Of a stretch of DNA of 64,000 nucleotides, positions 47,873 to 60,512 are shown in pieces. This DNA comes from Mactromeris polynyma (lineage: Eukaryota; Mollusca; Bivalvia; Venerida; Mactridae). The notes below the pieces were generated by a model. The model ran no database searches. It worked only from the letters and a program-made list of their open reading frames with translations, and was not told the DNA's origin. Positions within the stretch are counted from its first letter, which is position 1, and every line of letters begins with the position of its first letter. The stretch covers positions 18,494,256 to 18,558,255 of the forward strand of contig JASFXZ010000001.1 in assembly GCA_032209605.1 (NCBI GenBank). The letters run 5' to 3'. The position numbers and the translations under genes are program-made.

Positions 47873-49035
47873 GTTAGGTCACATAACACATGCTCAATGT
47901 ATGTCTAGGTCACATAACACATGCTCAATGTATGTCTAGGTCACATAACACATGCTCAATGTATGTCTAGGTCACATAACACTTGCTCAGTTTATGTCTA
48001 GGTCACATAAAACATGCTCAATTTATGTCTAGGTCACATAACACTTGCTCAATGTATGTCTAGGTCACATAACACATGCTCAATGTATGTCTAGGTCACA
48101 TAACACTTGCTCAGTTTATGTCTAGGTCACATAACACATGCTCAATTTATGTCTAGGTCACATAACACTTGCTCAGTTTATGTCTAGGTCACATAACACT
48201 AGCTCAGTTTATGTCTAGGTCACATAACACTTGCTCAGTTTAAGACTAGGTCACATAACACATGCTCAGTTTATGTCTAGGTCACATAACACTTGCTCAG
48301 TTTATGTCTAGGTCACATAACACTTGCTCAGTTTATGTCTAGGTCACATAACACATGCTCAATGTATGTCTAGGTCACATAACACTTGCTCAATGTATGT
48401 CTAGGTCACATAACACTTGCTCAGTTTATGTCTAGGTCACATAACACATGCTCAATTTATGTCTAGGTCACATAACACTTGCTCAGTTTATGTCTAGGTC
48501 ACATAACACTTGCTCAGTTTATGTCTAGGTCACATAACACATGCTCAATTTATGTCTAGGTCACATAACGCTTGCTCAATTTATGTCTAGGTCACATAAC
48601 GCTTGCTCAATTTATGTCTCAGTCACATAACACTTGCTCAATTTATGTCTCAGTCACATAACACTTGCTCAATTTATGTCTAGGTCACATAACACTTGCT
48701 CAGTTTATGTCTAGGTCACATAACACTTGCTCAGTTTATGTCTCAGTCACATAACACTTGCTCAATTTATGTCTCAGTCACATAACACTTGCTCAGTTTA
48801 TGTCTCAGTCACATAACGCTTGCTCAATTTATGTCTAGGTCACATAACGCTTGCTCAATTTATGTCTCAGTCACATAACACTTGCTCAATTTATGTCTAG
48901 GTCACATAACACTTGCTCAGTTTATGTCTCAGTCACATAACACTTGCTCAATTTATGTCTAGGTCACATAACACTTGTTCAATTTATGTCTAGGTCACAT
49001 AACACTTGCTCAGTTTATGTCTCAGTCACATAACA
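47873..49035. repeat. 31-bp minisatellite, about 37 copies, upstream of alpha2-delta
   Basis: Unit tctaggtcacataacacttg(ctcagtttatg). Most units carry CTAGGTCA, some CAGTCA. It lies 0.3-1.5 kb upstream of the first coding exon, probably in the first (5' UTR) intron or promoter region, and abuts the truncated foldback element. Confidence 0.96.
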
Positions 49036-51230
49036 TAACACTTTCGGTCACATATTACTTGATGTTTTAATGTGTAAGTCACACAACACTTGAACAGCTA
49101 AATGTCAATATAACAGTCGAAAGCTTCAACACACTAAATCTAATTTATGCCTCGTAGCGTACACTTTCTCAAACTAAGACTCGAATCTGAGACACCCCGC
49201 TCCGCTATACGGGCCAGTTCACCCATCGGACAACCAGAATCTGCCAAGAACCGCAAGTTGAAATATTCGGTCATCGGATCAGTTTCTCGAAATTATCAAT
49301 CAAGCGTAGAGCGTAACTTAACAGCCAATATTCCGTTTATAGACAACACATACAAACACGTTACCGCACAAACTAGGTGATAATGTGTCAATCAAAACAA
49401 CACAAAATGTTACCATACCGTGAAGAGGAAATATGTTACTCCAAATCTGGCGTGTGTAATTCCAATTGCAGCTTAAAGAATTCCATAATTCTCTACAGAG
49501 ATGGACAATCGTTTGCTATGTGACAAACGACTTGCGCACAAACATTAATCGATCAGTCTTAAAGTTCACGGGAATTGTAAACTAAACTCTATAAATACCT
49601 TTCTTGAACGACAAAAACAAATATAAGTCCCACCAGCATAGTCTCAGACTCATATTACTACAGGCAATCAATTGGCGGTTATTGATCGTATATTTCCGTT
49701 AGTCTCCGATCTTTACCGATATTAGTACGGCGGGAAAATAGCACACACAGCACGTAACATTCCGATCAATACCAGCAGTTCATGTTATTCTGTGGCGTCT
49801 TAGTAAATATTGAACTTAGGGATATATATTGTTAAGCGCAAAGACATAAATACAAGTCTTTGTTAATCGGCATTTATAATTCTGCGAGAGTTAAGAAAAT
49901 GCTAATTTTGTTGCCAGTTCTCCCTGTTAGAAATCTGCAACGCGAATGCGCCGGCAACAAATTAAAATCTAGCTTGACACTAAAATGGACCGCTCAACAA
50001 GTGTCTTGAACTACGGCACGAGAAAAATTGAGACTGGTACTGTAAAGTTCCATATGCTTATCCACATGCCCTTTATAGCACCGTCACGTTGTCGGATTTA
50101 AAACTCAACTTCGGATTAATTTATAAATGCCTAATAGTACTAAGTTTTTACTTTTATTGAAATATGGAATCCTTTAGCTGGTTCTGTCAAGATATGAAAT
50201 GAATTCTGCGTGCAATATTGACTTTAAATCAGTCGGAACCTTGCTAATAGTGATATATTTACCTGGTGACAGTATGATACTAAATGGAATACAAATCATG
50301 ATACGCTTCCCTGTCCGATTTCGTCTTGTTTATATAACGTAATAAATAGAAAACTGATTAAAACACAATTCAGAATTTAACGAACCTTTCTAGAGTTTAA
50401 AATATAACGATCGCTGAAAGGACCTATTTGTAGTACCCATGTGATGAATATTTAGTGATATTAATTGAATTAACAATAACTTACTGGTTTCATTAATTCT
50501 ACGATACTTGGGGAGAATAGACCGTGGCCGTATCATGACCGTGCGACCACATAGATGCATCATGCAGTTAATTCACAAGTGCGTAAAGACGACTCCACAA
50601 AAACTCTGACAAGGTCAACGGCTACCCCTTCTTATCTAGGATGGATGAACGGATATAGGGAAATAACAGTCGACCTAGCCAAGTACTAAGCAGAATTTGT
50701 CCTACGCTGGACTTGACAATCAAACACAACTGACACCATATATTATGGAACGCCGTAACTGTCTTATGTTGTGATATTTCAAGTTGTTTTGTTCGTTTAA
50801 TGTCCTATCTTGTTAAAATAGTATATTTTCTCAAATAGCCGTGCTATTTTTTCCATTAGGTATTCCATCTTCTGAACGGTTATGCTATCTTGTCAAAATG
50901 ATCTGTTGTTTCGTCAATTTCATATTTTCTTTTCTTAATATCACGTTATAATATGTCAACCGTATTGTGTTGTCTTGTGAAAAAAACGTATCCACTTGTC
51001 TACATGATATGTTATCTTGTAAAATAGACGTATCGTCCTGTCAAAATACAGACTGATCTTCTCTTTACTAAGTGTTATCTTGTGTAACCGGAGTGATGTC
51101 TTGTTAAAAAACTGCACTATTTTGTCTAATTACCGTTTTATCATCTTAATGTTCAATGATATATTGTCAAATTATTGTGTGCCTTTGTCCTAGTGATCTC
51201 AACACATATAGTACATCTACATACTGAGTT
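49036..51230. other. Region between alpha2-delta and PEX3, likely holding the alpha2-delta promoter
   Basis: No exon can be supported. 50755-51195 is a very diverged repeat of 'tgctatcttgtcaaaatg' type. The 77-codon plus frame at 49147-49380 has no recognisable family. The 5' non-coding exon of alpha2-delta should lie somewhere here. Confidence 0.4.
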
Positions 51231-51239
51231 TGAGGATCA

Positions 51240-51605
51240 TGGGACGAAGTGTTCTCCAGTTTTTGAGCAGAAATAGTTCTAGTACCTAGTCACTGTGACC
51301 TTGACCCAGGGTAATTGAGGCTACCCATGACTATACATACTGCAATTGAGTACAGAAACAGTTTTGGTACTTGCAGTCACTGTGACCTTGACCCAGAGTA
51401 ATTGAGGCTACCCATGACTATACATACTGCAATTGAGTACAGAAACAGTTTTGGTACTTGCAGTCACTGTGACCTAAACCTTTGACTTCAAAATAAATAG
51501 GGGTCATCAACTATCTATGCTCAGTGTGCCTACCAAGATTTCAAGATTGAGGCATAGCCTTCTCCAGTAAAGGGGAACCATATTGCTTATAGAACATGAT
51601 ACCAC
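51240..51605. repeat. 87-bp partial tandem repeat with TGACCTTGACC
   Basis: 'cactgtgacc' starts at 51291, 51378 and 51465 (87-bp spacing), followed by 'ctacccatgactatacatac'. Related in motif content to 41080-42600 and 44400. Confidence 0.75.
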
Positions 51606-52110
51606 CTTCGGGCATATTAAAATAAACTGTCTGTGTGTTTTCTGTTTATTTCATAAATATTAATACATAATGACACATAAAAAGTATAAAATGACAATTG
51701 TAAAATGTACAAAATTTGTGCAATCTATGTACAGAAGTTCTACAAAGACACTCAGTTCATATCTGTTGTGCAGTAACAACACCCTTAAACTTAACAATAA
51801 TGCAATATTTTATAGATTTTCAAACCGCAAAATTATAGACAGATAAACTGTAAAATGTAACAGCCAAGGAGCTGTTTATCAAAGTTCATATCTACATAGA
51901 AAATACAACGCTTAGATGAATAACTTGCAGAAAGTTATAAATCATGAAAGAAATTAATATTGCCAAACTTTTATTGGTATAAAGTATTAAGATTAAATCG
52001 GAGGATTAAAATGTGCATCAGCTTAGATATATTGCAGAGAAAAACGGCAGAGACATGCATATTTCAGAAGTAAAAAATTTGAATATTTTAAACGGAATAT
52101 AAACCTTAGT

Positions 52111-52116
52111 TTTATT
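52111..52116 (-). promoter_or_regulatory. Putative poly(A) signal of PEX3
   Basis: AATAAA on the minus strand, 65 nt after the PEX3 stop codon. Confidence 0.5.
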
Positions 52117-52180
52117 AAAATTATGGAAACTTGGACAGGATAAGTGTCCTATCAAATTAATAAAATTCATAAAATGTTTA

Positions 52181-55100
52181 TCACGGCATCAACTGTGGGT
52201 CGTCTGCTTCCTCATACTGGCTGAAAGCTTCATATATATTGGCTGCTAATGTCTTCGATGGTTCCAGTAAAAATAACTCCTGCAAGCAAGCAAAATCATT
52301 TCAATTACCAAATATTGGTGAATTGTATAACGTGTCATATGGCCTTTAAAAAAAAGGACAACAGACTATAACTATCATTAAAGACATTAGCAATACCATT
52401 TAAAATTTTATATACATCTTTTTCAATACAGTCACATGGTAATATTATATCTATCATACAAATGGTGTCCGCTCATCAACAATATTTCTAACAATTTTCT
52501 CAGTGGAGTTGAAATTGTATCCATGGACTTTATATCAAAATCAATATAAAACTAGATGGTTTTTAAAAAAACAACATAATTATGTCTCCCTGATGGCAGT
52601 TTGTAATACTGATACAGGATGTTAGAATAAAATATTGAGCAAATAATAAATATAGTTATATGACCTTTCTTTGATCAGTTCACCATGCACTGTATATGTA
52701 TAAAAAACATCAAAGGGCCATAACTCAGTGAAACATTATCCGAGCGGAACAAAACGACAAGGCTGCACAAGTACACTTGATGCTGATCAATCATTTTAAG
52801 TTTGGTTAAAATCCAACCAGCAGTATTGGAGATGAAGCGCAGACAAGCTAAAGGTGGACAGACGGAGAGACAGACGCGGACGACAAAAACAATATTAATA
52901 TCATATTCAAAGAATATCAAACCTGTACAAGTGGGTTAGGTGCGTCACTGCCAAGTTTATACAACAACCCGCTCAAGAAAGGAATTATTTTAGCCAATGG
53001 TACTGACACTTCATTTAATCTGAAATCAGCAAAGCAGAAACATGTTAGATATGGTAACACACAGAAGAAAAAAAGTCTAAACAGTTCTAAATGCAACAAA
53101 AAATAACAAACATCTTCCTATATGTCATCTATTTCAAAGAAAAAAAAACCATTCATTTCTTCTTTTTAAGCTCAGACATCTGAAGATCAAGGAAGGGGTT
53201 GCATATAAAATGGGGGGTTATCATCATCCTCAGCAAACATTTATAGGATTACTCCTAATCTTACTAGGGATGTAATTAGTTTCCAATTTAGCAGATGAAC
53301 AAATAAGATGGAGGAACAGTTAATTAACAAAAAACAGTACAAGAAGAAAGATAATTGTTCAATCAATGGGCGAAATGCTCTCGAAGTGACAACTCTTTCA
53401 ATTAGTAACAATTATAAGTAGTGATGTCAATGAATTCTGGATATTCCAATATTTGTTTGAACGTCCGAATATTCGAATACTGATTCGGTATTCGATAAAA
53501 TATACAATTTCAATATTAAACCTGAATTAAATTTCAATGATTGGCATTATCGCATTGAATGACCTTTAACGCGTGATAATAACATCTACAGGTGTTAATT
53601 GACATGTCATGTTGGTTATTTGGGGGTAAGAGAGATAGAACACTCTGGTGATGACATTTAGGCCCAGAAAGTACAAGTAATCGTGGTGATTTTTACAACT
53701 TCAGTGATCAGTTTAAACCACAAAATTGATAAGCATAAAGTTCAAATTTCAAATGTATTATTATTAAATAAGAAGTTTGAATATTTGAATATTATTTCGG
53801 AAGGTTGACCGAATATTCGAACACCAAAATCGCCATTCGTTGACATCCCTAATTATTTGTTTGAAATAAAGAATTGAGGTTATGCAGATATTGGGGAAAT
53901 CTATAACCAGTTTAACAAACACCTATAGCAATCCACAATTGGGATATCGAAAGCTTCATGAAAATCACAAATTCAAATAAAACAGCTACATGTAAACTTA
54001 CGATGTTACAGAGGATTCATTTCTTTGTGATGGTTGGTAATATTCAGCGAGATAATCCATTAATTTTGCAAATCCTCTATCTAACGCAGCACTGAACACA
54101 GCATGGAAATCATGGCTGCAATAAAGTAACATTTAATGTTCATTAAAAATCAATAATGAAAACAATGACAAGTAAATTTGAATTCAAAATATCAGTGAAA
54201 AGCTTGGGTGTTAACTTGATACCAAATTTTATCTAGTATTTTGCCCATATCTTGCTGGCTTGTATTTTATTCACATTTTATGACCAATAATCTAAATAAA
54301 TACATGTAGTTTTTTACTTCCTTCCAGAAAGGGTCAGTAACTCTTGCATGAAACTTCATGACTTGTTTTTTCATTTCATGACATGTGATCCATCATAATA
54401 CAAACCTTTGCAAAATGTCTTCTGTTTCTGTTAACAGTTTCAAATATTGTTCATCTTTAGTTTCGTCAATCTGTAATATGGTATGACAATCAAATAAACA
54501 CCTTATAATTAGTCAGATCTAAAAACTGGCTTCAAAAATTTAAAAACAGTATTTTCCCTATTTTGCATGTATTTTCAGTTTTTAAACATGAATCAATAGT
54601 AATTATTAAGTGTAGCAATCAACAAAAACATCAAATATACTCAGCACATTTAATAACGCATAGTGTGGGATCTTCTAAATTTTCATTAAATGACTTTCAT
54701 GGTACAAGAAAATAACTTGGCAAGATATTGTTCCATATGTACGCAATACGTATGCTAAATTTCATGAAAATCGACAAGAATTTTCATAAAAATGACTTTC
54801 AATAGTAATAGAATGAAATTTAAAGAAGTGTCTTGTTAAAGAAATATCCCAAAAAGGGGATCACTGTAATGTATGGTATAACATACCATACGATATTGGC
54901 ATGATATTGTTCCATATTCAAGTGGATTTTTATACCATACATTGAAGAAGTGTGGTTGGTAAAAAATGTGCGTTTTTAAATGTACCGAGTATACAAAGGA
55001 ATCCCTGTCTCCAAGTGCTGAGGAAATTATTACTATTAACCAATATGATTGCTCTACAGCAGCAATTAAGATTTCCAAATAATGGCACTTACAACAAGCA

Positions 55101-58100
55101 ACAACATGTATCACATTCATTTCATACAGGAAATGGTACCAACATGTATTAAATCAACAATACAAAGTTCTCACATCTACAATAATTACCTCCCTTGTTC
55201 TGAATTGTCAGCCATTTTGATTATCAGAAGGAAATTCTCTTGGTATTTTCTCAATTATCACGTCTTTGGAAATTACTCCTATAAGGGCTAATCAGTTTTG
55301 CCTATCAAACTGGCCGACAGTTAAGAACAAGGGAGGTAAGCAACACTATATTAGATAATACATAATTACGGTTTATTTAGGAACAATTTTAAGTTATCAC
55401 TCTACAATGTTAGTTTGCTGAAAACACACAAACGTATCAAGTTACTTAAATAATATAAAAGCATAAAAAAGCACACAATGCTATTGTCAAAACTTCAAAG
55501 TAAAATTACCTGACTTACATCTTTCCAGCTCATCAAATATTCACACAATGGCAATGTAGGGATTTCCTTTAGGCTGACTTCACTCCCACTTTCTAACCTT
55601 TCTCTTACATGTTTTATCACAGCTTCAAAATTATGTAAAGTAAATTTCTCTTTTAAAGATAAACTGAAATTATAGAAAATAGGTATAAATTAATGCTCAG
55701 TGCAGAGCTCAAGATAAGAATTGACTGCATTGGGTGAAAAATAATTGAGTGAAATCGTATGATAGACGAATAAATTGGGTGATTTTCACTCAGTAAGATT
55801 ACAATAATTGCGTGAAACAAGGAATATTGTCAAATTAAAGTAATTATCAAATATTGCTGCCTCAAACTTTAAATGAACTAATTAGTAATGAACAGTGTAT
55901 GGTTTTCACAATTAATCATGATTAATACTAGTAACTGTTTATCGTAAAATGTCTTTCCATGAAGCCTTATATGTCCATCGTGTTTCTTTATTTTGTTTGA
56001 GATTTTGAGCATACAATATCTGGTACTTTGTTGACATCGTCAAATAATATTGGTTTAACAATACTTATTAAAGAAACTGGTGACGGGGATGAAAAGTAAC
56101 TTAAATTGTACTTTAATTTTCATTATTATCCTTTATTCAGTCTCGTGGATTTTCCTATGAATAAAGTCATATATATGATAATGAACATAAAGTATAAGTT
56201 CATAAATAGTAAATTGAACACACCTTTGAGTTTCTTTATATACTGCATCTTTAATTTTTGCAACAAGATTTGGAACACCTGGAACACAATAATATCCATT
56301 ATTTTTATACAGCTCACAAAAAAGCACAAAGTGAATACTTCCAATAGCTAGACCATGCTACACTCACAATTTCTACTTAGTACATGATTAACATATTCCA
56401 TGTCAGGTGAATTACGCCATTGTCAATGATCCAATAATAACCGGATTCCAGTGAGCTCCATAGATAGGCTTGGGGAGCGGGAGTTTACACTCTTAAAATA
56501 TATTTTCAGCTCTTGCAACCTACTTATGCAGCAGACTCGAACTATATATATATATATATATATTTGAAAGAGAACAACCTAAGAATCATTCCAGTGAAGT
56601 TTGGTCAAAATCCATCTAGTGATTGAGATGGAGATATTATTTACATGTTCCACTATACACTTATAGGGAACAAGCCATTCATTCCTATGAAGTTTGGATT
56701 AAATCCATTCACTAGAAGAAAATGTTGACAGACGACGCATAACAACTGACAGCCAATGATCCTAAAAGACTATGACTCTGTGAGCTAAAAAAACTGAAAG
56801 TAACGGAAAACCTTTATCGAAGAATTCTCTTATCAGGCCTAAATATCTTTCTTGTACAACAGTAGGTGTCACAGATATTGATGCATTGGCACTCTGAAAA
56901 TAATTGTAGATAAAAAAATAAGACACAAGGAATAAGATACCAATGTTTACAAGGGCATGAAGACCACAAGTTTTTGGAAAGAAAACAGAGCTAATATACT
57001 AATATCCTTCATTTACAGTCGGAAACATATAAACTGTGCACAATACAGTAAAACTTCAATAATAAGACCACCGTTGGGATGAAAACTGGTCTTCTAATTG
57101 AGGTGGTCTTAATATTGAGGTTAAATTTAGAGCAAACAACACCGCCCGCCACAGGTGTTCCCATAGTGTTCAAACGGGCGTATAAAAAGTGAAAATGGCT
57201 TTGAAAATTGTGGTCTTAATTTCGAGGTGGTCTTATTATTGAGGTGGTCTTTATGTGAGGTTTTACTGTCTATGATTATATGTGCAAACTTAACAACAAT
57301 AGTGATATTAATCATCTTTTCTAGAACCAGTATCTCGCTGCTTGTTATTTGTTGGAAATTTATCAACACATCTCACATGACTAAAAGGAATGAATTACAA
57401 AACTATTCAAAATACAACGTTAATCGTTTTTGTTGATTGTGACCTTATTCCAGACAAAATCAGGTTTTAAAATTACGATAAAATTACAATTGAATATACA
57501 ATGTCCACAATAAAAAAGATGATAATTCAGCATGTTAAAAAAACAATTCTTCAAAGAGACCTTCCGATCAAATTTAACTATTGAATTTTTAAATCAAATG
57601 TAATTTCATTTGTTTATGTTAATACATGTATATATGTACTGTTACATCTGTATTTTACTCACCATTCCTTTATGCTGTTGTAGGTTTTCCACATACATAT
57701 AGCCACCAATGATGTTCAGTTGAACTCGTAACATCATACTCATTAATGTATAGGTGTAAATTACGGCTAAAACTCGGCTAAAACCTAGAAAAGCAATATA
57801 ATGTGTAACTGACAAAGGTTTAGTGAACTTTGTTGCAAATGGCACACATTTGAAACTGTGATGCCCACAAACAGTTCTGTGAGATATAAGTTTGCAACAG
57901 TTGTCCTTTATATGATTTTGTATTATTCTACCAAATACTCTATATGATAGAGTAGAGTTTATCAGGCTTACTTTGGACCGAGATCATAATTAAGCCACAT
58001 TCTTCTTTCTGAGAAGTACATGATTGCCCTTTTTTCTGTGTAAAATTCACCTCATACATGTTTTCAATTCAGAACTCCTGAAACTTTGACCAATAACATT

Positions 58101-60512
58101 CACATATCTTATGACACCGAGCCATCATGTTTGTACCACTGATAGTTAATGTATACAATACTTGCAAACAGAAATGTATCATTTGTCATATACATTATAT
58201 TCCCCTCAAAATGCTATTTTCCCCTCTCAAAGGGCCACAACACAATTCCCCTAAATATGAAAAAATTACAAAAACTGAAAGTACAAACCAAGAAGCTTTA
58301 AGTCCTCCCACAGTTGCATTTTGTCTGATGGACTGAAACATAAATAATACATATATAACATGTTACAACTGACTTAGCCTGTCCAGTTAGCTCAGTCGGT
58401 AGAGTGCTTGACTGTCACATGGGAGTTCCATGTTTGATTCCCGGCTGGGTAGGTCATATCCAACCATGACACATGCCTATGGTTGTTTGTCCTCTACCTC
58501 TGATTTATAAGAAGTCGTTAACTGCACGGGAAGAGCAAATTAGGGTTCAATTCCAGGAAATCATTTTAGGTCAACTGACCAACATACATAACTCAAAACA
58601 GCATTGAAAAAGGGGCTAAGCCCAATACCGGTAAAACAAACTACCAACAACAGACTTCAATAATTATTTCAGGAATCAAATGGTTATAAATTCAAGGAAA
58701 GTAAAATTAATATCTAATGTAACACCGAGAGGACACTAATAACATATCCAAACTTAGTTCATACAAATTGGTTACAAAGACATGAAACATGAAGCAAGAA
58801 AATAAATGTAACTGATATGAAACGTAAAGCATACTTACTTTGACTTGAGCAGTTCAGTGATTTCTTCTGTATTCAATAAAGTCTGTAACTGTTCCCTCAA
58901 AGCAGGTATCATTGATAAAACTGGATAAAAAGATTTAGAGTACAAGTACACGTTACCAGGACTAAGTACTACCATATATAATTTAAATGAGTTTTAGTAA
59001 ACAAGTAACTGTTAAAATTCAGTAAGATATTGAATAATAGTATTCCTTTTAATAGAAATACTAGACACAAGTTTGCAAAAATTCAATTCATTTATCGGGA
59101 TAAAATAATTTTCTCAATACAGTAAACTCCATTGAATTATTTTCAAACCAAAAGTAGTTCCATGTCTAAACAACTTTCATCACAAACTGTTTCATCATTT
59201 TCATCAACTGATTACCTTTCACGAAACATGGAAATTAAGTAAAGAACTACTACATGTAAGTATTACTATTTAAGACAGACTTAACTTGTTTTCTAATGAT
59301 CTGTACCACAACTCTAATCTCTGTCACCACAGCACTTTGACCGGGATCTTGTCTTGGCAATTGTTTATATTACTGGCATATAAATTTGTGTAACACTGAT
59401 AGCAGGCAAATAAAAATGAGCCCTGCTTAGTACTATGGGATTTACATTCTCTTCTGTAAGTGACGTCATTTCAAGAAAACACAACATGTGATGTCACTAT
59501 TTGCAAGCAGGAAACAATATTTACTCCATATGTTCACTTCATTTTCATATTGCCATATGGGGCAAATATTGCTTACAGCCAGTAGATGATGATGGCACAT
59601 GTGACGTGTTCTGAAAATGACGTCACTGAAAGTAGAGGTTGGAAATTGTAGAGCCTAGAGGCGCGCAAATGTTATAAATTTAGACATACCAGTCATGTTG
59701 CAAGTTCTTTGATTGCTGTCAAAATGATGCTGGCGCCTGGAAAAATATAGAATATATAGAATATTCTTGCATAAAAACGTCACATTTTGATCAGCAGAAT
59801 TACAAATTTCTTGATCTTGATATGGTAGGGTGACACGTCCTATGGACATTATTATAATTTAATGAAGGGAATGCATGTATGTTTACCGATACTTAGTGGC
59901 ATTACCGGTCTAATAGTAATACATGCGTATCAATGAGATGTAATAAATATGATAATAATGCATTAATTACAGAGCTTAATGAAATTCAAACTAGCTTGCA
60001 ACTGTAGTTAAGTTTAAAAATAAGATTATTATAAGAATATTAAAGCATAAATTTATTGTCAAGTAACAATGAATCTGTGTATTATACCGAGCATGAGCTA
60101 AACATTCTGAAGCTTCTTTGTCTTGGAAATCTTTCAGCTTGTATGAAGCATAGCGATAGAAGTACCTGCCCCCTGAAATATAAAAATTGAAAAGGATCTC
60201 ATATTAAAATTATTTGATAATATATATTATCTTCAAACCAGTAATGTTTATCATTATTATTTTGCTCACTCATAATTCAAACCTACTTTATATTTAGAAC
60301 AGCAATATGCACATAATTGTTTATGACACTCAGAGGCTTGATGATGATTTACACTAAAATCAGTCATTTCAGTTACTGGCTATATCCGAACTATATGCTA
60401 CTTCTTATCAATTAACTCAAATCGCATGAAAATACGCACCGATCAGAACAACGGCGGTGAAGATGAATTTCTTTTTATGTCGTTTAACGAAGTTCCACAT
60501 TCTGTTAAACAT
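52181..60512 (-). CDS. PEX3: Peroxisomal biogenesis factor 3 (PEX3), complete, 13 exons
   Basis: Integral peroxisomal membrane protein that docks PEX19 with its membrane-protein cargo. Exons (high to low): 60440-60512, 60088-60172, 59690-59736, 58839-58920, 58289-58332, 57663-57784, 56812-56893, 56224-56278, 55510-55663, 54406-54470, 54002-54115, 52923-53019, 52181-52279. GT-AG throughout, phases agree, 1119 nt, 372 aa plus stop (human 373). N terminus MFNRMWNFVKRHKKKFIF has the basic cluster before the membrane span. 'RRQHHFDSNQRTCNMT' is highly conserved. W104 in QLWEDLKLL is the known PEX19-contact tryptophan position. 'LRVQLNIIGGYMYV' and the C-terminal 'LAANIYEAFS' match the family. Exon 9 has a second in-frame donor (GAT|gtaagt, end at 55519) that would drop VSQ. 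Start chosen because it aligns with the family and has the basic stretch. Head to head with RAD17. Confidence 0.97.
52690..52885. repeat. Dispersed repeat with 'acagacggagagacagac' tail
   Basis: In PEX3 intron 12. It has 'gggccataactcagtgaaa' and the low-complexity tail, resembling the interspersed family at 44400. Confidence 0.5.
53418..53852. mobile_element. hAT-type MITE
   Basis: Ends tagtgatgtcaatgaattc and gccattcgttgacatcccta are inverted, followed inward by 'gaatattcgaat' in both arms. Flanks attataag and attatttg match at 6 of 8 positions, as expected for an old 8-bp hAT duplication. In PEX3 intron 11. Confidence 0.82.
55161..55340. mobile_element. Palindromic element family A, copy 3 (internally deleted)
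   Basis: Starts tacaaagttctcacatctac and has cctcccttgttctgaattgt, then jumps to 'ttctcttggtattttctcaa' and ends gttaagaacaagggaggtaa. Lacks the central left half present in copy 1. In PEX3 intron 9. Confidence 0.85.
57045..57268. mobile_element. CAGTAAAACT-ended element family D, copy 3
   Basis: Begins CAGTAAAACTTCAATAATAA and ends GTGAGGTTTTACTG. Flank TA on the left, TC on the right. The interior repeats 'gaggtggtctta'. In PEX3 intron 6. Confidence 0.87.
58377..58620 (+). repeat. tRNA-Asp-like SINE
   Basis: The head reads gttagctcagtcggtagagt (A box), an anticodon-loop-like ctgtcac (GTC), and gtttgattccc (B box) at true tRNA spacing, but the acceptor arms pair poorly. It is followed by a non-tRNA body. 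Best read as a SINE with a tRNA-derived head, not a functional tRNA. In PEX3 intron 4. Confidence 0.7.
59440..59670. mobile_element. Palindromic element family F, copy 2
   Basis: Shares ctgtaagtgacgtcatttca and aaaatgacgtcactgaaagt, then agaggttggaaattgta. Right flank 'gaggcgcgcaaatg' corresponds to the outer left flank of copy 1. It ends about 20 bp from the exon 3 donor of PEX3. Confidence 0.87.

Noticed and set aside
49147..49380. 77-codon plus frame near the alpha2-delta 5' end
   Set aside because: No recognisable family; a B-box-like gattcgagtc on the minus strand hints at a SINE relic, but an A box could not be supported.
58377..58450. Functional tRNA-Asp gene
   Set aside because: A and B boxes and a GTC anticodon are there, but the acceptor and T arms pair poorly and a SINE-type body follows.
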